This document shows, in pieces, positions 57,372 through 64,000 of a DNA stretch of 64,000 nt. Every line of letters begins with the position of its first letter. Position 1 is the first letter of the stretch. The notes under the pieces are model-generated. The model had not been told where the DNA came from and did no database searches. It saw nothing but the letters and a program-made list of their open reading frames with translations. The translations under genes and the position numbers were made by a program. Source of the DNA: Antedon mediterranea (lineage: Eukaryota; Echinodermata; Crinoidea; Comatulida; Antedonidae); NCBI RefSeq assembly GCF_964355755.1, contig NC_092670.1:30617795-30681794 (forward strand), written 5' to 3'.

Positions 57372-57522
57372 CTATACGAAAAAGAAAGAAGTATAGCACT
57401 GGTAAATTAATACACTGCTGTCACCTTGAAAGAACAAATACCTCTGTCGTTTAAAAAAGAGTTAAAATGCTTATATTTGTATAGACTCACGTTTTCTAGA
57501 ATTACAGCCGATTCTCGGTACT

Positions 57523-57682
57523 ATATCTATTTCCAAAGTAGGCCTATCATAGGAATATTTGGTAATACAACATCACATGTATCTAGTAGTAACATAACCT
57601 TACATGATACAGGCACCACATGTGGTATACATGAGATACTGTATTACCAAATATTCCTATGATGTTTCGGAAATAGATAGTA
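57523..57682. repeat. 160-bp foldback (MITE-like)
   Basis: Inverted arms 57523-57568 and 57641-57682, including a perfect ATCATAGGAATATTTGGTAA block, around a 72-bp loop that itself contains ACATGTGGTATACATG. No flanking duplication is clear. Confidence 0.7.
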
Positions 57683-57804
57683 GCCTATGTGAAAGAGATA
57701 CAGCATTGGGAATCGGGTGAGAGTTGATGATTTCTTGATAAATGTTGTTCTCAATAGCATGCAACCACATACATTTTCGATAATTAATTACAAACATTAA
57801 ACAA

Positions 57805-57905
57805 ACTATTTCAATTCAATTCAATTCACTTTTATTTCAGAACAAAGTCCATATCATAACACATAACAATTTCAGTACATACGTAGGCCTATGCAATTTA
57901 AGATT
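57805..57905 (-). mobile_element. LINE 3' tail fragment (CR1/Daphne-like)
   Basis: TTTCAATTCAATTCAATTCA with CTTTTATTTC matches the 3' end of the copy at 44625, reversed. Sequence to about 58080 may be its 3'UTR, but no ORF2 motif is visible. Confidence 0.45.
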
Positions 57906-58080
57906 ATGTTTTACAGCAACCATGTCAATTTTATCTGGTGGGGTTCATTTTGAAACAAACATGAGAAGATAAAACTTGCCATGGTGTTAATCATGGTGGG
58001 TAAAAGATCTGTCACGATGCGGAAGGTGGTTCTATTTGCTAAATGTATGTGACCGGACATCTTTGCTCACTTGGCCAAAA

Positions 58081-59590
58081 CAGTATGTTATAATGTTATG
58101 TTTAAATATTTCATTTAAGTCATATTTAAAGAATCAAATTCATAGTAGTATAGTCATTGACTTATCATCACACGACATGACGAAATTGAAGGATGAATTA
58201 AACATCTGCATTATAAGCATCTTAATGTTTACCTTCATATTGGAGCAAAACAAAAGGTATGGACATTATTTTAAACAAATATTATCTAAAAACTAAGTAC
58301 ATATCCTTCTATAATGGTTAAGAGGTGATTTAGATAGATCACGTTTGGAATACCTGTGAGAGAAGTTAGTCACGTTCACTGCTCATCGCATACACTGTAT
58401 AAAACTCGAATAAACTTTAAAGTAAACAAAAAGACAAAAAAAGTGGATATTATTTCCTAATCTAAACAAAATATCACATTTGTGACGTAATTTCAACGAA
58501 GTGTTTTTATAACAATTAATGACATTTTATCAATAAATAAACAAATAAGTTTAGTTCTATTAACTATGAATATAGTTGGTTACTCTGATTGGCTAACAGC
58601 AACAAAAGCTGTCAATTTTCTTGTAATTGTTTGGGCGGGATAAGGTGAAGGACGCCTTCTGTTTAGCATGTTTGTAAAGTTACTATAAATAGGCTAACTA
58701 GTATCGGTAGTTGTATGGTTCTCTCCTCAAACCATGCCCTGTTTTATTTTCACACGTTAATAACAATTGATTTTAAAGATTCTTGATAACGGATCTTAGG
58801 CTGCCTGGAAACAACTCATAAATTGTAAACTTTTAGGAACAATTATCTATTAATAGAAAAAAAGCTGCTTGGACTCGGCCAATACAATCAACATACAATA
58901 TGCTCAACATTATTGAAAATACCTGTATATTATGAGGGAAATAGATACTTATGAATGTATTATGATAATAAGTAAATAATGATTTTTTTTTACAAGAACA
59001 ACATATTATTTAACATAAACACAATTATATTAATGATAACTAATAACTATAAATAAGATAAGATGTTTTCAAATGGTAGATGGTGATAGGTTGGTGTTGA
59101 TATTATGCTTGTAAAATACATAAACGAAACGAAACATTGTTACACAATAATTATTATCAGCATCTTTTACTCTGTAGAATTAGCAAAGCATGTTACAGCG
59201 AGTCATGAATTATGATATTATAAGTACTTTGAAAACCACAATATAAATCTTACATAAAACAGTTCACTGTTTAACCACAAACAACAATTACAAATTATTG
59301 TATTCACCTTGGATTTGAATGACATATTAAAAACGATGTAACGGAAGAAATTAATCCACTTGTCAATGCTACCGGTTATCGCCTTTATATTAAATTTTAT
59401 TCCCCTTCTTTAAATAGATTCATAGGATTCCCCAATGTTTTCTGTATTCTCCATACACTTTTTTTATTTTTATTATTTACGATCAAATTTACGACGATGT
59501 CATTGTGAAAAACTCATTCTTGTAAATGTAAGAACAATTTCGACAGTCACGAAGTTATGTTTAGTGTGAGAGTGGGACAATATTGTATTA
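58081..59590. other. No recognised feature
   Basis: AT-rich non-coding sequence. No long frames, repeats or splice-bounded exons were found. Confidence 0.35.
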
Positions 59591-59593
59591 CAA

Positions 59594-59642
59594 GGGAAGA
59601 GTTAAATTACAATTTAATTTAATTTGTAATTTAACTCTTCCC
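59594..59642. repeat. Perfect 19-bp-arm hairpin
   Basis: GGGAAGAGTTAAATTACAA (59594-59612) is exactly complementary to 59624-59642, with an 11-nt AT loop. Weaker pairing continues outward through TATTAC words. Confidence 0.85.
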
Positions 59643-59735
59643 TGGTATTACCCTAACACCACTCCTCTGCTCCAAGTTGCACGCACGTGTCTACCGATAC
59701 GTGTTCATACTGTGTATGATTTTGTTTTTATTTTT

Positions 59736-59791
59736 AAATAAATAAAACAAGAAAATACTATATAATAGTATTTTCATGTTTTATTTATTTT
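59736..59791. repeat. AT-rich hairpin
   Basis: AAATAAATAAAACA plus GAAAATACTAT mirrors ATAGTATTTTC plus TGTTTTATTTATTT around a 3-nt centre, with about 26-bp arms and one mismatch. Confidence 0.8.
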
Positions 59792-62430
59792 TACAATTTT
59801 GGCATAATTTTACAAATTTGTGAAAATCGAATCAAACGAATTATACACCGATTTAATTGTTTTTATTACGTTTAATTTACCGTAAGCCCTACATTATATT
59901 GCCGTGGGTAAATTACATCCCATTCATTCTTCAGAAAATAATCCGTATTTGTAATGCAAATCGGTTCTCTTTATTAAGTAGTTTTGGTTTTCCAGATATC
60001 TATATTTTAATCATTGTTTTTCCTCAAAGTGAACATATTAAATGAAAAAATGTTCTTGTGTAAAAGATAAGTATACACTTGATATTAATGTTGCTTTTGG
60101 TTATGACTAATTGTTTTTAATTTTTTTTTACTAATTTGATTCCTCAAAAAGTAGTCTGTAGTATTTATTTAATTTATCGTTTAAATGTAGGCCTACAAAT
60201 TCAAAATCTTCTGTTTTTAAGGCTTTCTTTCTTTTAAAAGCGTCAACCTGCTTCGAAAATCTAATAATAGTCAGAATGTTCATATCTGGTGCTAATTGTA
60301 CGGTAAAACACATTAAACATATACAAAATATGATGTGATGCATCTAGCAGAAACGGTAAGCGGAAAACAAATTTTAATATCTTATTTTTATCATGACCAT
60401 TTACAGTACACAAAGTTCGAAGCGGACGGGCGGCGTTTGAGCGGAAACTTGTTCAGGATAGATACAGATTATAAGAAAAGATACGCTTGTATGTGTAGTA
60501 CAGTATAAACATGAATATAAATAGTTATAGCCGCATTTAACAGACACACTGCTCAAAACGAATCCTATTATGTACCGTAGTCATCGAAGAATGGGTTCTT
60601 AATATTTTTATAATAGATAATTCAACGGAATTTATTGAATTATAAACTTTATTGTATTATATTATTTCCAACACACATCCAACTGCGATGGCCAATTACA
60701 AGCTGTCAAAGAATATGATTGCTTAGGTATAGTGTCGGTGTTTCTGGCCCTTTTAGCCACAAAGTAAAGTGATATTTCGTGTTCGTATTTCTAGGAAATT
60801 ATAAACAAACAATATTATAATAAGAATAAGAAATGTTTTTTATTTGTTTTATAATCACTTTATCAATTATTATAAAAGTATAAATTGTTTATATATACTG
60901 TGTATATATACAGTAATACCCTGCACATGATACACAAATAACCAATACATGGTTAGAAAGCACTTAATTAAAATCGTAATTGCGATGACTGTTTTGTCTA
61001 AACAAAAGGATTATTATTTCATTTTGAAAAAATAAATAAAATATTGATATGAATTAATTAATAGGCTGTTCTTTGTAGAAACAAAAAAAGGTGAACAATA
61101 AAAGATATTTGAATTATTCTAATATAAAGTACGATATTTTGGTAACATTTAAGTAACATAAACAAGAAATAATAATTAAATCGTAAAAAGAAACGTAAAC
61201 AAGGCGTAAACAGTAAGAAAGAATGCATATACTTGTAAAGCGTTAAAGATTTATTGTCCCCCCAGAAATTCTTAAAAAATTTCTGTTTAATATGCCATTT
61301 TAATGTCACTAATTGTTATCCACTTTGACAAAAAATTAGATCGAAAAAAAAAAGTGTTTACCTATTTAATTTAACCATTTATTTTGTAATGTTATAGCCT
61401 AAGTGAAAACATTACTTTTTCCAGTTTTTTTTCTACAGAAATTATTTACTTTAATAAAGCTACAAAATAATCTATTCAAAGTCTGATTTTATTAATCTTT
61501 ATTTTGCATGTTTTGGGGGGCCAATACATCTTTAATATTTTAGTAACATTCATAACACGTTTCGCTCTAAAATTTTAGAAATATAAACTAAGAAACAACA
61601 TTTTTAAAGTGAACGTCATTAAAAAAAACAACAAACATTTTTTAAAACATTGAATATTACGTACTTTACCAATACGCATTGAAACCAACACAATACGTTT
61701 ATTATAAGGAGATATCGATTGGATAACTTCCGTCAAAATACATTCAAATTAATTCAAAATGATAAAAACAGAAGGTCTAAATTATTAGTCAAACGATATT
61801 GTCTTTTCGTTGAATGGCATTCGAATTTGATTTTTCTGCCATCTTACAGTATTGTTATTGGTCAGATGTTTGGCCCTATACTCTTATGTAATTTGTACTT
61901 AATATTTGAGAGGAAATTCTCGGGTTTGGCTCGAACCTACGACCTCCATATCACTCATACCTGTAGACCACCGAGTTTTCGCTGATGGCTAGAGGTTAGA
62001 CTCAAGCACAAGTGAGCAGTGCGTACTGCACACCAACATGGTTGTAGCCTAATTGTATTAACTACTGTGGAGTAGGCTCAACTCTTGTATACTACTATTC
62101 AACTCCCTGAGCCAAAGCTCTCCACATTAATTAAATACAAATTACAATAATGTTATTATACAATAACAATATTGGAATATTATTTGTATAAGAAATTAGA
62201 TTATATACGTTAAAGAAAGAGCCTATTCCGAATTATTATTATTCTTTGCAAAGTTATATAACAAGTAATTGTGGTCAAGAAATAGTAATAGTCATCACCC
62301 ATGGTGTATAAGAGGTTATGCACGTACGCCACGCCACCCTCCTTATACTCTGCACATTTTATTAATATTAGTTATAATAGGTCTACATTTATACAGAATT
62401 TAAATATAAAAAAGGTCTTAATAATAATTT
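59792..62430. other. No recognised gene; AT-rich
   Basis: Frames of 60-90 codons have no domain. 61919-61976 (minus) has A- and B-box-like words but is only 57 nt long. Confidence 0.35.
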
Positions 62431-62437
62431 GAATTAT

Positions 62438-62469
62438 TAGGTGATCATTTAGAATAAAATGATCACCTA
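62438..62469. repeat. Perfect 13-bp-arm hairpin
   Basis: TAGGTGATCATTT and AAATGATCACCTA are separated by 6 nt. Confidence 0.75.
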
Positions 62470-64000
62470 TTGTTATTGTATGAAATCTTTATTATTAATT
62501 TTAATTCTAAAACGTGCTACTAATTTATTTGTGTATTTATGTCATAAATAATTATTGAGATAAACATTATTTAATTAAAATTAATAATGCTCCTGCAATG
62601 CTCTTTAATATTTTTTCTGTAGTAATTTTTTGAAGGATTCCTGCCCGAATGAGTGATTTAGCACGCTGTAGAATTATTAAAACGTGATCTAAAATTCCTG
62701 ATGACAAGGGATATGTGTTTACATCCGTCATTGTAGTTCCCTTTTAGGGTGTAACGATCAATTTCCACTGGCAATCAATGAACCGAAAATACGTAACATC
62801 ATTCCATATTTCACGATCACGTTTGCAATGGTTTCAATTACACGTTTTATTCGAATAGGAAACAACACATACTAAACGCGTTGACAGCCTCTGGTGGCAT
62901 GTTACTATTAGCGGCACATGATGTCATTATATCTGTTACAAAGATGTGGAAACAATGCTTTCTTGAGAGGGAGGGAGAACGCGGGAGCGAGAGGGAGCAT
63001 ATTACCAAACTCGTAACAAGAAGGTCGTGTATGATCACCTTTGTCATTACATCACCACATTTTCGGGACCAACTGTAATCCTTTTCTTCCCAGGTGAAAA
63101 CTCTAGTTTGTAACCTGTTATACCAGTAACCAAAACACACATTGCTTCTTTATTATTATACAGTAATTTATGACCTATGGTAATAATTCAAACATAATTT
63201 TTTTTTTAAATTGGTAATGTGGTGTTGGTAATGTAGGCATAGTTATTATGATAATATTTATTAAAAAAATATTTACTACTGTATATACAATTTCATTTTT
63301 TAAATAACATTCCTTTTATAAGAACCAATAATTATTTCTTCTGTTCGATATGATTTATATTGGTATTTGTATACGTGTGAAATCAATACATTTATGCACG
63401 TTTTACATTCAATTGAAAATAACATTTATTGTCTTCCTTTTAGCTGTTTTAAAAAATGTAATAACTATTCATTCTCATGAGTTATCTTTGTTCCTAGGTA
63501 AAAGTTCATAGTGTTAATGTACTACATTTGTTTCTTTTTGTTCAATTGTGTCCTTATTATTTAAATTAAAATGTATGAGCTTTTTGATGATTTATTAATT
63601 TGAGGTGATCGGGGAGCACCAAATGCTGCACAATTCGCCGCTGCAATTATACATTAATTTCAAAACACGTGTACCACCCAAGTTTTGTTCTACTTCCACG
63701 CTTCCTTTACGTCATGTATCCTTTTCCTTTCCACATAATTTATACAATATAAATTGACATAACATTTCATTGGTCGCAAAATTAAATTTCACAGATCACT
63801 GAAAGTTACTCGTGTTTGAGGGCGTGCTACTCTAAATTCTTCCTTATTTTTATCATTATTTAATCAGTATTTTTTGTTCATTAAATGTGTAATTCGTGGT
63901 TGTTGTAGTAGTAATCGTGTGTGTTAGTGTCCGTTGACCTAGTTCATCCTTGGGATGTGGGATTTCCATTAAGTGACAAGATATACCCACGAGAATAACC
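62470..64000. other. No recognised feature to window end
   Basis: Contains a GGGAGGGAGAACGCGGGAGC purine-rich patch near 62970. No exon or repeat could be supported. Confidence 0.35.

Noticed and set aside
61919-61976. tRNA-like sequence on the minus strand
   Set aside because: A- and B-box-like words and a CTCGG/CCGAG end pair exist, but the unit is only 57 nt and lacks a proper anticodon arm.
62847-63140. 97-codon minus-strand frame
   Set aside because: No domain, no splice sites in matching positions, and it includes a purine-rich low-complexity patch.

Overview
The window looks like nuclear DNA of a marine deuterostome invertebrate, most likely an echinoderm. It is AT-rich and intron-bearing, densely packed with LINE, LTR and DNA-transposon debris and minisatellites, and scattered with the palindrome TAGGCCTA. 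Its one convincing host gene is an animal-type (sea-urchin-Pks-like) polyketide synthase. The echinoderm assignment is inference; no rRNA or mitochondrial marker is present. I see no bacterial operon, phage or CRISPR.

The main gene is a four-coding-exon PKS on the + strand, 32320-50057, preceded by a splice acceptor that implies an upstream 5'UTR exon and followed by a poly(A) signal at 50360. The exons join in frame into 874 residues holding only a ketosynthase (KS) and an acyltransferase (AT). The KS has lost all three catalytic residues: the active-site Cys is Ser, the HGTGT His is Cys, and the NIGH block is deleted. It also lacks about 25 residues at the exon 1/2 junction. The AT keeps its Ser and second His, but GHSxG reads GQSVG. 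The protein stops just after the post-AT linker, with no DH, ER, KR or ACP exon recognisable in the remaining 14 kb. The frame is uninterrupted and every splice site is canonical, so this looks like an expressed pseudo-KS/AT protein or a very young pseudogene.

Layout. 1-1860: LINE pieces, with an ORF1-like coiled-coil reading frame on - and an ORF2 tail on +. 1861-5700: degenerate repeats. 5750-8067: broken gag-pol on -, with its leader mirrored at 8525-8782. 9434-14371: a possible two-exon gene with a weakly homeodomain-like second exon, its intron holding an L1/Tx1-type LINE and other debris. 16771-20941: a 31-bp minisatellite split by a 2.9-kb long-TIR element that carries minisatellites of its own. 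21190-22330: about 300-bp tandem repeats. 22795-31862: a 9.07-kb quasi-palindrome with Helitron-like hairpin ends, a LINE inserted in one arm and a foldback element in the other.

32810-41290 is intron 1 of the PKS. One RTE-type LINE (-) is cut into five pieces there by four later insertions, one of them a 4.6-kb element that itself contains another LINE fragment. 41601-41956 is a Mutator-like MITE with a 10-bp target duplication and a tRNA-like core. Intron 3 (43885-49125) holds two CR1/Daphne-like LINE copies and a Harbinger-like MITE. 50400-64000 is poor in genes: a repeat copy, a minisatellite, several hairpins, and one good candidate internal exon on - at 57175-57371 from an unrecognised gene.
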